From: an uncultured Lachnospiraceae bacterium
GTDB taxonomy: Bacteria > Bacillota > Clostridia > Lachnospirales > Lachnospiraceae
Reading direction: 5' to 3'
Length of the DNA: 36,011 nt
Assembly (NCBI GenBank): GCA_947175035.1
Contig: CAMWLG010000032.1
Coordinates: forward strand, 1-36,011
Of this stretch, positions 7,080 through 16,514 are shown piece after piece. Under the pieces are notes generated by a model. It saw only the letters and a program-made list of their open reading frames with translations. It did no database searches and had not been told where the DNA came from. The translations under genes and the position numbers were made by a program. Within the stretch, counting starts at the first letter, position 1. Every line of letters starts with the position of its first letter.

Positions 7080-9176
7080 TTACAGTAAAGCGTTGGCATC
7101 CAGAATCAACGCCACTTCGCCGTCGCCCAGAATCGTTGCCCCGCTGATAAATTTGCACTGCTTAATATATGATCCAAGGGACTTGATAACGATTTCCTGC
7201 TGACCAAGCAGATCGTCCACCACCAGACCTGCCTGCTTATCTCCCTTTTTCACAATGACTACTACAAGATTCTCCTCGTCAGCTTTACTGCTCTCAATAT
7301 CCAAAAGCTCCCTCATTCGAATCACGGGAATCACTGTGCCGCGCAGGTTGATCACTTCCTTATTCTCCACCAGCTTAATATCACTGATTTGAATATCCTC
7401 AATGCCCTGAATCGCGCCAAGTGCAATCGCATATTTCTCGTCGCCTACCACCACCATCAACGCTTGGATGATTGCAAGTGTAAGCGGCAGTCTGATCGTC
7501 CATGTGCTTCCCTCGCCGAGTTTTGATTTTACCTCGACCTCGCCGGAAAGGGACTCAATTTTAGATTTCACCACATCCAGTCCCACGCCTCGTCCTGACA
7601 CATCCGTCACCTTCTTGGCAGTGGAGAAACTGGGCAAGAACAGCAGATCAATAATCTCTTTCTCGGACATACCCGCCGCCTGCTCCATGGTGATTGTTCC
7701 ACGCTCAATCGCTTTGTTCCTGACTGCATCCACATCAATACCATTACCGTCGTCCCGAACCTCGATCACGACATTGTTACCGTCCTGATAAGCATCCAAA
7801 AAGATTGATCCTACCTCCGGCTTGCCCCTCTGCACACGTAATTCCGGATCTGTCTCCAACCCATGGTCTGCAGAATTCCTGAGCAGATGCATCAACGGGT
7901 CTCCAATCTCGTCCACCACGGTACGATCCAACTCTGTCTCCTCACCGGACATGTACAGCTCCATCTTCTTGTTCAAGTTCTTCGACAGATCGCGAATCAT
8001 ACGGGGGAATTTGCTGACCACGCTCTCAATAGGCACCATTCGTACCTTCATCACGGACTCGTGAAGATTGGTAGTCACGCTCTCCAAATACTCAATCTGT
8101 TCATTGAAGCCGGCATTCGTATTTTGCTCCTGACCGGAGGCGGACACCAGAGAGTTCTTGGCGATGATCAGCTCACTCACCAGATTCATCAATACATCCA
8201 GCTTCTCAATATCCACACGCACAGTGCGGTTTACCACAGGCTTTCCGCCGGCAGGTTTCTTATCGTTATTGTTCTTGGCTGCAGGAGCGGGCTGTGCTTT
8301 CTTCTCCTCCGCAGCGGCCTTAGGCGCTTCCACGACCGCGGTGGTCTCCGCGTTCTCAGCAGGGTGATAATTCTTCGTCTCCGCAAGCACGAGAACATCC
8401 CCCACCACATTATCTATCTCCGAGACATTGGCTGCCGCCTTGATCAGTTCATCCAACTCCGCATCGGACAAAACGATCAGGGTGAAATCCTTCTCAAACT
8501 TTTCGTCCTCGATATCCTGGGCGCTGGGGTCGGAAATGATAATCTCGCCCCTCTCCTCAACAGCTTTGAACACCAGAAAAGCTCTCGCCGCTTTGAGGAT
8601 ACAGCTCTCCTGTACGGACACAGTAAGGCCGTAAGCCTTCTTGCCAACTTTGCCTGCCTCCTCGATCACACTGATTTGTGTCTCATCCAAGGCAATGCCA
8701 TTCCATTTCTTGTCACCGCCGGCTGAACCAGCCGCCGCACCTGCTGTGGGCGCCGCCGGTGCTGCTGCGGGCGCTGCCGCCGCCTTGCCGGCACCACCCT
8801 TTAAGATATCATTGAGCTGCTTGATCAAGGGCTCATTGTCATTGGTTCCCTCGTCGGCAGTCTCCTGTATGTTGTTTGTATACTCCTCAAGGGCATCCAG
8901 ACATTGAAAAAGCACGTCAATCATCTCAGGCTGTACCTTGATATTGCCGTTGCGCACCTCTGAGAATACATTTTCCATGTCATGGGTCAGATTCTGCATC
9001 CTCTTATAGCCCATGGTGCCCGCCATTCCTTTCAATGAATGTGCCGCACGGAAAATCTCGTTCACAGTGTCCATGTTCTCTGCATCTGCTTCAAGATTCA
9101 GAATCTGCGTGTTCAGATTCTGCAAGTGCTCCTTCGTCTCGTCCAGAAAAATCTCAAGATATTGACTTACGTCCAT
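7080..9176 (-). CDS. cheA: Chemotaxis histidine kinase CheA
   Basis: The 698-residue protein has the full class layout. The Hpt domain (about 1-105) carries phospho-acceptor His46 in RAAHSLKGMAG. An Ala/Pro linker (about 133-157) is followed by a CheY/CheB-binding P2 domain (about 163-275). The dimerisation helices contain DVLMNLVSELIIAKN. The ATPase has LLRNSADHGLE, VRDDGNGID and GRGVGLDVV, and the C-terminal CheW-like domain has NLRGTVIPVIRMREL. The frame is open ten codons further to 9206. The ATG at 9176 is chosen because GGAGG lies 5 nt before it and the Hpt domain starts there. CheA phosphorylates CheY and CheB, both encoded in this operon. Confidence 0.98.
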   Translation of the reverse strand: MDVSQYLEIFLDETKEHLQNLNTQILNLEADAENMDTVNEIFRAAHSLKGMAGTMGYKRMQNLTHDMENVFSEVRNGNIKVQPEMIDVLFQCLDALEEYTNNIQETADEGTNDNEPLIKQLNDILKGGAGKAAAAPAAAPAAPTAGAAAGSAGGDKKWNGIALDETQISVIEEAGKVGKKAYGLTVSVQESCILKAARAFLVFKAVEERGEIIISDPSAQDIEDEKFEKDFTLIVLSDAELDELIKAAANVSEIDNVVGDVLVLAETKNYHPAENAETTAVVEAPKAAAEEKKAQPAPAAKNNNDKKPAGGKPVVNRTVRVDIEKLDVLMNLVSELIIAKNSLVSASGQEQNTNAGFNEQIEYLESVTTNLHESVMKVRMVPIESVVSKFPRMIRDLSKNLNKKMELYMSGEETELDRTVVDEIGDPLMHLLRNSADHGLETDPELRVQRGKPEVGSIFLDAYQDGNNVVIEVRDDGNGIDVDAVRNKAIERGTITMEQAAGMSEKEIIDLLFLPSFSTAKKVTDVSGRGVGLDVVKSKIESLSGEVEVKSKLGEGSTWTIRLPLTLAIIQALMVVVGDEKYAIALGAIQGIEDIQISDIKLVENKEVINLRGTVIPVIRMRELLDIESSKADEENLVVVIVKKGDKQAGLVVDDLLGQQEIVIKSLGSYIKQCKFISGATILGDGEVALILDANALL

Positions 9177-9252
9177 ATTTTCCTCCATTCCGCCTACTGG
9201 CTTCATCTGCTTCGTTGCTTATATGACTTATACACGCTTTGCGTTTAACGCC

Positions 9253-10368
9253 TTATGCATTCCGCACCCCGACCCTGGTCACAATCTCTCTCGCGATCTG
9301 TTCAAGGGGAATCACCTCGTCAACGAGTCCCGCGTTCACCGCGCTCTTTGGCATCCCGTACACGGTGCAGGTCTCCTGATTCTGGGCAATCACATAGGTA
9401 TTCTTCGCTTTCCGCAGGGCTTGTATCCCCTCCGTCCCGTCAGCTCCCATGCCGGTCAACACCACACAGATTATCGGGTCATACCCACTCTCTATGAGAG
9501 ATTCATACATATAGTTAGCGCAAGGCTTCACACCCTCCCTGGTCGGTTCATCCGTGTACCGGATGACATGCTTGCCGCCGGGGGATCTTCTCACTGTCAT
9601 ATGCTGCCCGCCCATGGACACATAGACTGTTCCCTTGGCAATCTCTTCCCCCTCCTTGGCCTCCTTCACATTCAGGCTGCTCAGGCTGTCCAGCCTCTCC
9701 GCCAGAGAACCCGTAAAGCCCTTTGCCATGTGCTGCACCAAAAGTACCGGTGCGTCCAGCTCTTTCGGAAGTCTGGGAATCACAGACTGCAAAGCCCTGG
9801 GTCCACCCGTGGAACTGGCAATAGCCACAATCCTGATACCTGAAGAAGAACCGAGGGACACAGGGGCTTTGGGTGGCGCGCTCTCCTTCACGGCTTCTTT
9901 CTTACGGCTCCCCTCCTCTGAATCATAGACCGGAAATTCACCATTTGCCACAATATCCAGCGTCTCCAAAAGCATCTCCTGATAAGAGCCGATGTCCCAA
10001 TCCGCCAGCGTGTTCGGCTTGTGCATAAAATCCAGCGCTCCCAGCGATAACGCCTCCAGAAGAAGTTTTGCCCCCTCATAAGTATAGGCACTTAACATCA
10101 TGACCCTCGCAGGGATTCTGCGCTTGCGCATTTCCCTTAACATCTGCAATCCATCCATCCTCGGCATACTGATGTCCAACACGACAGCGTCAAAGTCCTT
10201 CTTACCCATGAGCTCAAGAGCTTCCTGACCGTCCGAGGCCCTGCCTGCCACTTCAAATCTCTCATCCTTATTTAATATATCACAAAGCACTCTTCTCATG
10301 AGTGCAGAGTCATCTACAAGAAGAATTTTTTTTGGAATTTTTTTCTCATTGCCCATATAATTCACCAT
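9253..10368 (-). CDS. cheB: Chemoreceptor methylesterase/deamidase CheB
   Basis: The 371-residue protein has an N-terminal receiver domain (about 13-130) with the acidic pair Asp19-Asp20, phospho-acceptor Asp65 in VVLDISMPRMDG and Lys117 in DFMHKP. A linker leads to the C-terminal CheB esterase with the catalytic Ser in IASSTGGPRAL, His in LVQHMAKGF and Asp in VVLTGMGADG. It removes receptor methyl groups during adaptation. No cheR methyltransferase is in the window. The start is slightly uncertain: the ATG at 10368 has only a weak AGAAG, while the ATG at 10356 (MGNEKK) has GGTGA about 5 nt before it. A 76-nt gap separates it from cheA. Confidence 0.96.
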   Translation of the reverse strand: MVNYMGNEKKIPKKILLVDDSALMRRVLCDILNKDERFEVAGRASDGQEALELMGKKDFDAVVLDISMPRMDGLQMLREMRKRRIPARVMMLSAYTYEGAKLLLEALSLGALDFMHKPNTLADWDIGSYQEMLLETLDIVANGEFPVYDSEEGSRKKEAVKESAPPKAPVSLGSSSGIRIVAIASSTGGPRALQSVIPRLPKELDAPVLLVQHMAKGFTGSLAERLDSLSSLNVKEAKEGEEIAKGTVYVSMGGQHMTVRRSPGGKHVIRYTDEPTREGVKPCANYMYESLIESGYDPIICVVLTGMGADGTEGIQALRKAKNTYVIAQNQETCTVYGMPKSAVNAGLVDEVIPLEQIAREIVTRVGVRNA

Positions 10369-10409
10369 TTTTCTTCTAAAATTATGTCATGACTTATGCT
10401 GTACTGAGA

Positions 10410-11138
10410 TCATGACCTTTCCTTCTTACGGGTTCTGCGCTCCTCCTCGAATATGAATTTGATAATCTCCTCGCGGGTATTTACATCCATATTGTGGTAT
10501 TGTACCCTGTGTTCATATTCCCCTGGTCTGTTCTCCAGCTCCTGAACGGCCAACACCTTGCCGATCACCTCGTAAGTCTTGCTCCCAATGTCTTGTACCA
10601 GATTATAATTACAGTAGATCAGGCTGCCGGGCTCATATTTTTGATCCGCGATAAAACGAAGCCCGCCCCCGCTGATATCCGCAATAATGCTGCGGCGCAG
10701 GGGAAGTCCCGGCTGCAGGATCAGATGCGCCTTGTCCTCAATCGCCTGAACCTCTTCCTCCTCCAGGTTTCTGGAACACATCTCCAGAGCACAGCTGAAC
10801 CGATAAAACTCTCTCCGCTGATACTTCCTAAGATTGCTGGTGAGCTCCACCCGCAAAATGTACACATTGTTTGTCTTGTATCTGTCCGCGATACGCGCAA
10901 AACATTGATACAACCCCGTCTCCCCATAGAATATCATATCATATTCGCCGTCCACTGGCAATAGTATCAATTTCGTCTGCTCCATAGGCATTGTGATTTC
11001 CAACGTGTCTTCCGTCAAAATCTCGTGAACCATACTATTGTAGGTTCTGCGCTTTTCCTCAGCATCGTCGTTATAATGAACACGCTCCACCGCCTGTAAT
11101 TCAATTTTATCACCCAAAGAAATAAAACTTGATAGCAT
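10410..11138 (-). CDS. PilZ-domain c-di-GMP effector, YcgR-like flagellar brake family
   Basis: The 242-residue protein has an N-terminal YcgR-type domain (about 1-100) and a C-terminal PilZ domain. The c-di-GMP binding motifs are intact: RRxxxR around residues 108-113 (QRREFYRF) and D-x-S-x-x-G at 154-159 (DISGGG). Proteins of this type (YcgR in E. coli, YpfA/MotI in B. subtilis) slow or stop the flagellar motor when c-di-GMP is high. It lies between flhG and cheB, so the brake would be made together with the stator and switch genes of the same operon. GGAG lies 8 nt before the ATG. Confidence 0.92.
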   Translation of the reverse strand: MLSSFISLGDKIELQAVERVHYNDDAEEKRRTYNSMVHEILTEDTLEITMPMEQTKLILLPVDGEYDMIFYGETGLYQCFARIADRYKTNNVYILRVELTSNLRKYQRREFYRFSCALEMCSRNLEEEEVQAIEDKAHLILQPGLPLRRSIIADISGGGLRFIADQKYEPGSLIYCNYNLVQDIGSKTYEVIGKVLAVQELENRPGEYEHRVQYHNMDVNTREEIIKFIFEEERRTRKKERS

Positions 11139-11153
11139 TCCCTCATCTCCTCT

Positions 11154-12023
11154 CTATATTTTGGATATTATATGCGAGAAAAATGCTGCCATTCCTCTCT
11201 TGGGCTGCCTCTGCTCCTCCTCCTTGTCGAGAAGCCGTTTTGCAATCTGTTCATACGCCTGAGACGACCTTGCCCCCGGATTCTGTATGGACACCGGGGT
11301 CTGCTGCATCACAGCCTTTGCCAGCTGCGCATCCTGCGGAACACTCCCCAGATAAGTCATGGGAACCTTCAAGTATCTTGCCACCACTGCGTTGAGCTTG
11401 TTAAACAGAATCTCGCCCTCCGCTTCCCTGCCAACGCGGTTAGCAATCATTTTCACCTTTGTGTTTGCCTCGTCAAATCTGGAATGACGGTACAATGCCT
11501 TTAATAAAGAATAGGAATCTGTGATCGAGGTGGGCTCCGGTGTTGTCACCAGCAAGATCTCCCCGCTGGCCACCAGAAACTCCAACACCGCGTCCGAGAT
11601 CCCGGCGGCAGTGTCCACGATAATAATATCTGTGATAGCATCCAATTCTGCAAGATTCTGTATGATATAATCCAAATAATCCCTGTTTAAATTGGACAAA
11701 CCCGCGATTCCGGAACCGCCGGAAATAAATCCCACCTCCATGGGACCCCATGTAATAATCTCCTGAATGTTTTTCCCTTGATAAATCAAATCACAGAGAT
11801 TGTGCCTCGGCACCGCTCCAAACATAATCTCGATATTGGCAAGCCCAAAATCCGCATCAAGAATAATCACCCTCTTGCCAATCTTGCGAAACTGTATCGC
11901 CAAGTTGATGGAAGTGTTGGATTTGCCCACACCTCCTTTGCCACTTGTCACCGTAATAACTCTGGCCAATGGGCGGGACTGTCTATTAGCTTTTATAATC
12001 CTTAATTGTTCTGCCTGATCCAT
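11154..12023 (-). CDS. flhG: MinD-like ATPase FlhG (FleN/YlxH)
   Basis: The 289-residue ParA/MinD-type ATPase controls flagellar number and placement by stimulating FlhF. The deviant Walker A GKGGVGKS is at 28-35, and ILDADFGLANIEIM follows near residue 58. The N-terminus begins MDQAEQLR, a match to the DQAxxLR motif with which FlhG contacts and activates FlhF. The C-terminal helix (AAFFSHIISKI) could be the membrane-targeting amphipathic segment. It follows flhF by 34 nt, with GGAGG 8 nt before the ATG. Confidence 0.95.
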   Translation of the reverse strand: MDQAEQLRIIKANRQSRPLARVITVTSGKGGVGKSNTSINLAIQFRKIGKRVIILDADFGLANIEIMFGAVPRHNLCDLIYQGKNIQEIITWGPMEVGFISGGSGIAGLSNLNRDYLDYIIQNLAELDAITDIIIVDTAAGISDAVLEFLVASGEILLVTTPEPTSITDSYSLLKALYRHSRFDEANTKVKMIANRVGREAEGEILFNKLNAVVARYLKVPMTYLGSVPQDAQLAKAVMQQTPVSIQNPGARSSQAYEQIAKRLLDKEEEQRQPKRGMAAFFSHIISKI

Positions 12024-12057
12024 ATAACCAGCCTCCGTAAACGGCCCCTATGTGCCG

Positions 12058-13326
12058 TCAAGCCTTGCCGCCCAATAATTGCTTTACAATCTTTTGAGGA
12101 TTGAACCTTTCAATATCGTTGGGCACGTTTTGTCCATCTGTAATATACGCAATCGGAGTATCCGCGTGAAGTTTTATATTCAGCAAATTTCCCAGCGTCG
12201 TGGTCTCGTCCAGCTTGGTGAAAATCAGCTGATATTCCGCAATCTCCTTATAACTGTCTGTAATTTTCAACAAATCCCTGTACTTCGTCGTCGCGCTGAG
12301 CACCAAAAAAACCTGTACCTTGGCCTTGTCTCCCAAAGGTTTCATATATTCCTTGACCTGCTCAAGCTGTTCCTGGCTCTGGTGGGAATGCCCCGCCGTA
12401 TCCACAAAAATATAATCGTAATCCTTAAAATCCCTTACGGAATCTTGAAATTCCTCAGGGGTATATATCACACGAAATGGCACTTCCAAAATCTGAGCAT
12501 AAGTGCGAAGCTGCTCGGCTGCCGCAATGCGATAGGTATCCGCCGTGAGAAGTGCCGCCTTTTTCCCGTCATTCACCGTGAAACTGCTCGCGAGCTTTGC
12601 AATCGTGGTAGTCTTGCCAACGCCCGTGGGTCCTATAAAGAATACCACCCTTGGTCCCTTCTCCGAGGGCACGATTCCTTCCGATTTACCGAATTTTAAG
12701 ATAATCTTTTGATAGATATTCGCCAAAATATAGTCAAAGGGCATATTGGGCTTTCTGTTTTTGTCCACATCCTCCAAAATCTGATTGGCGTACTTCTCCG
12801 CCACCTCATTCTCAATCATGGTATTATAGAGAAGCCGGATAAACTTGTCCTGTTCGGTATCCTGCTCTGCTTCCGCATCCTTCTCACTCTCGGCGCCCCT
12901 CTCCGCACCATTCTCGTCCGCACGCTCGCGTTCTTCACTTTCACCGACACTCTTGTCAGAATTATCATTCTGCTTCAGCTGGCTCTCCAAAAGTGTTTGG
13001 AGACTGTCCAGCTTCTTCTCGATATTGCTCTCCTTGGAGGTAAACTCTCGCTTTCCCTGCTCCTCCTGCAGCATGCCGCTCTCGGCCACCACCTTTGCCA
13101 CCTGCTGTATTGCTATGCGCTCCGGCTCCCTCTTGGCGATCCTGTCCGCGTCCCGCTCTTCCTCCAGCGCCACGGTCACCTCTGTCTGTTTGCTCTGAAA
13201 AACAGACATGAGTCCCTTGGGCTTGACCTGACGGACATTCATGATAACAACACCTTCACCAAGCTCCTTCTTGGCTGCCTCCACGGCCTCGCTCTCTGTT
13301 TTTCCCAAAAATTTCTTGATAACCAT
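12058..13326 (-). CDS. flhF: SRP-type GTPase FlhF
   Basis: The 422-residue protein has a short N-terminal B domain (VIKKFLGKTESEAVEAAKKEL). A Glu/Ala/Asp-rich, probably disordered linker (about 120-160) follows, then an NG domain. The GTPase P-loop GPTGVGKT is at 232-239, followed by TADTYRIAAAEQL and VDTAGHSH. FlhF positions the first flagellar components at the membrane. The start ATG overlaps the flhA stop by one base (TAATG), with GGTGA just upstream, so translation is coupled. flhG follows and regulates its GTPase. Confidence 0.96.
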   Translation of the reverse strand: MVIKKFLGKTESEAVEAAKKELGEGVVIMNVRQVKPKGLMSVFQSKQTEVTVALEEERDADRIAKREPERIAIQQVAKVVAESGMLQEEQGKREFTSKESNIEKKLDSLQTLLESQLKQNDNSDKSVGESEERERADENGAERGAESEKDAEAEQDTEQDKFIRLLYNTMIENEVAEKYANQILEDVDKNRKPNMPFDYILANIYQKIILKFGKSEGIVPSEKGPRVVFFIGPTGVGKTTTIAKLASSFTVNDGKKAALLTADTYRIAAAEQLRTYAQILEVPFRVIYTPEEFQDSVRDFKDYDYIFVDTAGHSHQSQEQLEQVKEYMKPLGDKAKVQVFLVLSATTKYRDLLKITDSYKEIAEYQLIFTKLDETTTLGNLLNIKLHADTPIAYITDGQNVPNDIERFNPQKIVKQLLGGKA

Positions 13327-15371
13327 TATGCTGTCACCATCCCAACTGACTGTAATTCAACATTCGATTCCACTTCATTGTAGGACACGACCACCAAATC
13401 CCTGAAATATTCCTCCGTGAGCCGCTTAAAATAGATACGCACGATGGGGGATGTAATGATAATCGGAACCTTTCCCAGATTCTCCAGCTTCTTGGTCTCC
13501 GCGCCCACGGAGTCGATAATCGCCTTTCCCATGGCGGGATCCAAATTCAGGAAAGCACCATTCTCTGTCTGTTTGACACTGCCCATAATCTCCTGCTCCA
13601 CCTTGGGGTCGAGGGTGACAACACTGGTCGCCTCGTTCGCGAGGAAGAATTTGGTGGAAATGGCGCGCTTCAAACTCTGGCGCACATACTCTGTCAAAAT
13701 ATCCGTGTCCCTGGTGGTAGGGGCGTAATCCGCCAAGGTCTCCATGATCGTAAGCAAATCCCTGATAGAGATTCCCTCCTTCAAGAGATTCTGTAAAACC
13801 TTCTGCACCTCGCCAAGTCCCAGAAGCTTTGGCACCAACTCCTCCACCAACGAAGGATTGGTTTCCTTGAGATTGTTGACCAGATTCTGCACATCCTGGC
13901 GGGTAAGCAGCTCGGCAATGTACTGGCGGATAATCTCCGTGAGGTGGGTCGCAATGATGGAGGGCGGATCCACAACCGTGTAGCCCAGACTCTCCGCGCG
14001 TTCCCGCTGCCCCTCTGTGATCCATGTAGCGGGCAGATGGAAAGACGGCTCAAAGGTGGGAATACCCGTGATCTCCTCCTCCACATAGCCCGGATTCATA
14101 GCCATGTAATGGTCAAAGAGAATCTCACCCTCGCTGACCTGAATTCCTTTGATTTTAATAATATATTGGTTCGGATTCAACTGAATATTGTCGCGCAGAC
14201 GGATAATGGGCACCACGGTACCAAGCTCCAAAGCAATCTGCCTTCTGATCATAACCACGCGGTCCAGCAGGTCACCGCCCTGATTGACATCCGCTAACGG
14301 GATAATCCCATAGCCAAACTCCAGTTCAATAGGATCCACCTGCAGGAGACTGTTCACGTTCTCCGGCTGCCTGATCTCATCCGCCGCAATCTCATCCGTG
14401 TCAACCTCGTGTTCAATCTTTGCCACTTCCAGGGAGCCCGCAATCATCCTGCCGCCCACCACAAAAAGCATACCCATTCCCACGAAAAGAATCGTGTTCA
14501 AATCGGTGGTCACACCCAAAAATGCCAAAGTCGCACCCACCAGATACATCACCTTGGGCACGCCAAACAGCTGCTTTAACATCGCAGTGCCAAACTCTGA
14601 CTCCTTGCTGCCCTTCGTCACCAAAATACCGGTGGACAGTGAGATCAACAGGGAAGGGATCTGGCTCACCAGTCCGTCACCGATTGTCAGAATGCCAAAG
14701 GTGTCCAAGGCTTCCCCGATTGCCATATCATTGCGCAGCATTCCCATGGCGATACCGCCCACCAGATTGATCGCTGTCAACAAAAGTCCCGCAATGGCAT
14801 CTCCCTTTACATATTTCACGGCACCATCCATGGAACCAAAGAAGCTGGATTCCTGTTGAATCTTATCACGCCGCAGTTTCGCCTCCGCATCATCGATGGC
14901 GCCGGTGTTCAAATCCGCGTCAATCGCCATCTGCTTACCGGGCATGGCGTCCAAAGTAAATCTTGCCGTAACCTCAGCCACACGCTCGGAACCTTTGTTG
15001 ATGACAAGAAACTGAATCAAGATCAATATGATAAACACAATAGCGCCCACGATCAAATCGCCGCCGCCCACAAACTCACCAAAGGTTTTGACCACATTAC
15101 CGGAATCACCGGTTGTAAGGATCAGTCTGGTGGATGAAACATTCATGGCAATCCTGAAAATCGTCGTGAAGAGCAGGATTGTCGGGAAAAAAGACATCTC
15201 CAACACTTCCTTGGTAAACATACACGCGAACAGTATCGTAAATCCCACGGCAATATTAAACGCCATAAATATATCCAGCATAAATGCGGGAAGTGGCACG
15301 ATAAACATGATGAAAGCAATCAAAATATAGATGGCGACAATGGCATCTGTCTTTTGTAATCTTGTGCTCAT
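13326..15371 (-). CDS. flhA: Flagellar export gate protein FlhA
   Basis: The 681-residue protein is full length. About eight hydrophobic helices fill the first 310-320 residues. The FHIPEP-family signature is visible in DAMPGKQMAIDADLNTGAI and the following DDAEAKLRRDKIQQE. The large cytoplasmic domain (about 345-681) docks chaperone-substrate complexes. FlhA is the proton-driven core of the export apparatus together with FlhB and FliPQR, which are encoded immediately upstream. AAGGAGG lies about 9 nt before the ATG. Confidence 0.98.
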   Translation of the reverse strand: MSTRLQKTDAIVAIYILIAFIMFIVPLPAFMLDIFMAFNIAVGFTILFACMFTKEVLEMSFFPTILLFTTIFRIAMNVSSTRLILTTGDSGNVVKTFGEFVGGGDLIVGAIVFIILILIQFLVINKGSERVAEVTARFTLDAMPGKQMAIDADLNTGAIDDAEAKLRRDKIQQESSFFGSMDGAVKYVKGDAIAGLLLTAINLVGGIAMGMLRNDMAIGEALDTFGILTIGDGLVSQIPSLLISLSTGILVTKGSKESEFGTAMLKQLFGVPKVMYLVGATLAFLGVTTDLNTILFVGMGMLFVVGGRMIAGSLEVAKIEHEVDTDEIAADEIRQPENVNSLLQVDPIELEFGYGIIPLADVNQGGDLLDRVVMIRRQIALELGTVVPIIRLRDNIQLNPNQYIIKIKGIQVSEGEILFDHYMAMNPGYVEEEITGIPTFEPSFHLPATWITEGQRERAESLGYTVVDPPSIIATHLTEIIRQYIAELLTRQDVQNLVNNLKETNPSLVEELVPKLLGLGEVQKVLQNLLKEGISIRDLLTIMETLADYAPTTRDTDILTEYVRQSLKRAISTKFFLANEATSVVTLDPKVEQEIMGSVKQTENGAFLNLDPAMGKAIIDSVGAETKKLENLGKVPIIITSPIVRIYFKRLTEEYFRDLVVVSYNEVESNVELQSVGMVTA

Positions 15372-15392
15372 CTTATGCTTCCTCCTTCTTGG

Positions 15393-16505
15393 TTATACTT
15401 TTCCCTGTAAATGATATACGAACGCAAGCACCTCTGCCACCGCCTGATAGAGCTCCGGCGGCACTGCCTGGCCCACGTCAACATTGGCGTAAAGCATACG
15501 GGCCAAGGGCTTGTTTTCCACAATTTCTATGTTGTTCTCTTTGGCAATCTCTTTGATCTTCGCCGCCAGATAGTCCTCTCCTTTGGCAAGCACCAGCGGG
15601 GCATCCGCCACCTCCGGGTCGTATTTGATAGCCACGGCATAATGTGTCGGGTTGGTGATGACCACGTCAGCCCTGGGCAAATCCTGCATCATACGGCGCT
15701 GCGACGCCTCCCGCATACGCTGACGGATCTTTCCCTTGATCTGGGGGTCACCTTCTGTCTGCTTGTACTCATCCTTGATCTCCTGCTTGGTCATGCGCAT
15801 GTCCATGGCGAATTTGACTTTCTGATAAATATAGTCCGCCGCCGCGATGAACATATAAATCACCGCGATTCTGATACCTAAGTCCGTCACGGTCTGCCCG
15901 ATCATCTGCAATGCCTGCAAAAGCGGCATATCGTAGAGCAAAAGCAGCAAAGGCCATTTGTCCTTCAGATAATTATAACACACAAAAACAATTAAGCCAA
16001 TCTTTGCAATCGCTTTTACAAGTTCTACCAAAGAATTGACGGAAAAAATCTTCTGAAAGCCGGATATCGGATTCAGTTTGCTAAGTTTTGGCATCATGGG
16101 TTCCGCGGTGGGCTTCCATTTCACCTGAGCGACATCACTGACAAATGCAACCAGCAATCCCACAAGCAAAATGGGCAGGATGATACTCATCACCACAATC
16201 AACATCTGTCGGAAAAGAACATAGGCGTCATTCTCCGGCATATACCCGTGCCAAAACTCCGACATATCGCTGATATGTCCATAGATATTAGCGAACATAT
16301 CCAGAAACTGGGTACCCATCACCCCCACCCACAGGCGCAATATCAAAAACAATGCCAAAATGCCAAAACCGTTTGCAATCTCACGGCTCTTGGCCACCTG
16401 TCCTCTCTTGCGGGCATCACTTAATTTTTTCTCGGTGGCGGGTTCGGTTTTCTCACCGCCCGGACCATCCTTTGCAAAGAATTGCAAATTGTATTCCAAC
16501 AACAT
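15393..16505 (-). CDS. flhB: Flagellar export gate and specificity-switch protein FlhB
   Basis: The 370-residue protein has a polar N-terminus with EKTEPATEKKLSDARKRGQV, four membrane helices and a cytoplasmic domain with the autocleavage motif NPTH at 285-288. Cleavage there lets FlhB switch from rod/hook to filament export on a signal from FliK, also encoded here. The first possible ATG (16511) directly abuts the AGGAG sequence. The ATG at 16505 (MLLEYNLQFFA) has AGGAG 6 nt before it and is preferred. It starts 9 nt after the fliR stop. Confidence 0.97.
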   Translation of the reverse strand: MLLEYNLQFFAKDGPGGEKTEPATEKKLSDARKRGQVAKSREIANGFGILALFLILRLWVGVMGTQFLDMFANIYGHISDMSEFWHGYMPENDAYVLFRQMLIVVMSIILPILLVGLLVAFVSDVAQVKWKPTAEPMMPKLSKLNPISGFQKIFSVNSLVELVKAIAKIGLIVFVCYNYLKDKWPLLLLLYDMPLLQALQMIGQTVTDLGIRIAVIYMFIAAADYIYQKVKFAMDMRMTKQEIKDEYKQTEGDPQIKGKIRQRMREASQRRMMQDLPRADVVITNPTHYAVAIKYDPEVADAPLVLAKGEDYLAAKIKEIAKENNIEIVENKPLARMLYANVDVGQAVPPELYQAVAEVLAFVYHLQGKV

Positions 16506-16514
16506 GACCATCTC

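Noticed and set aside
7863..8726. A 287-codon plus-strand open frame opposite cheA
   Set aside because: It is fully covered by CheA with intact catalytic motifs; no recognisable domain in the plus frame.
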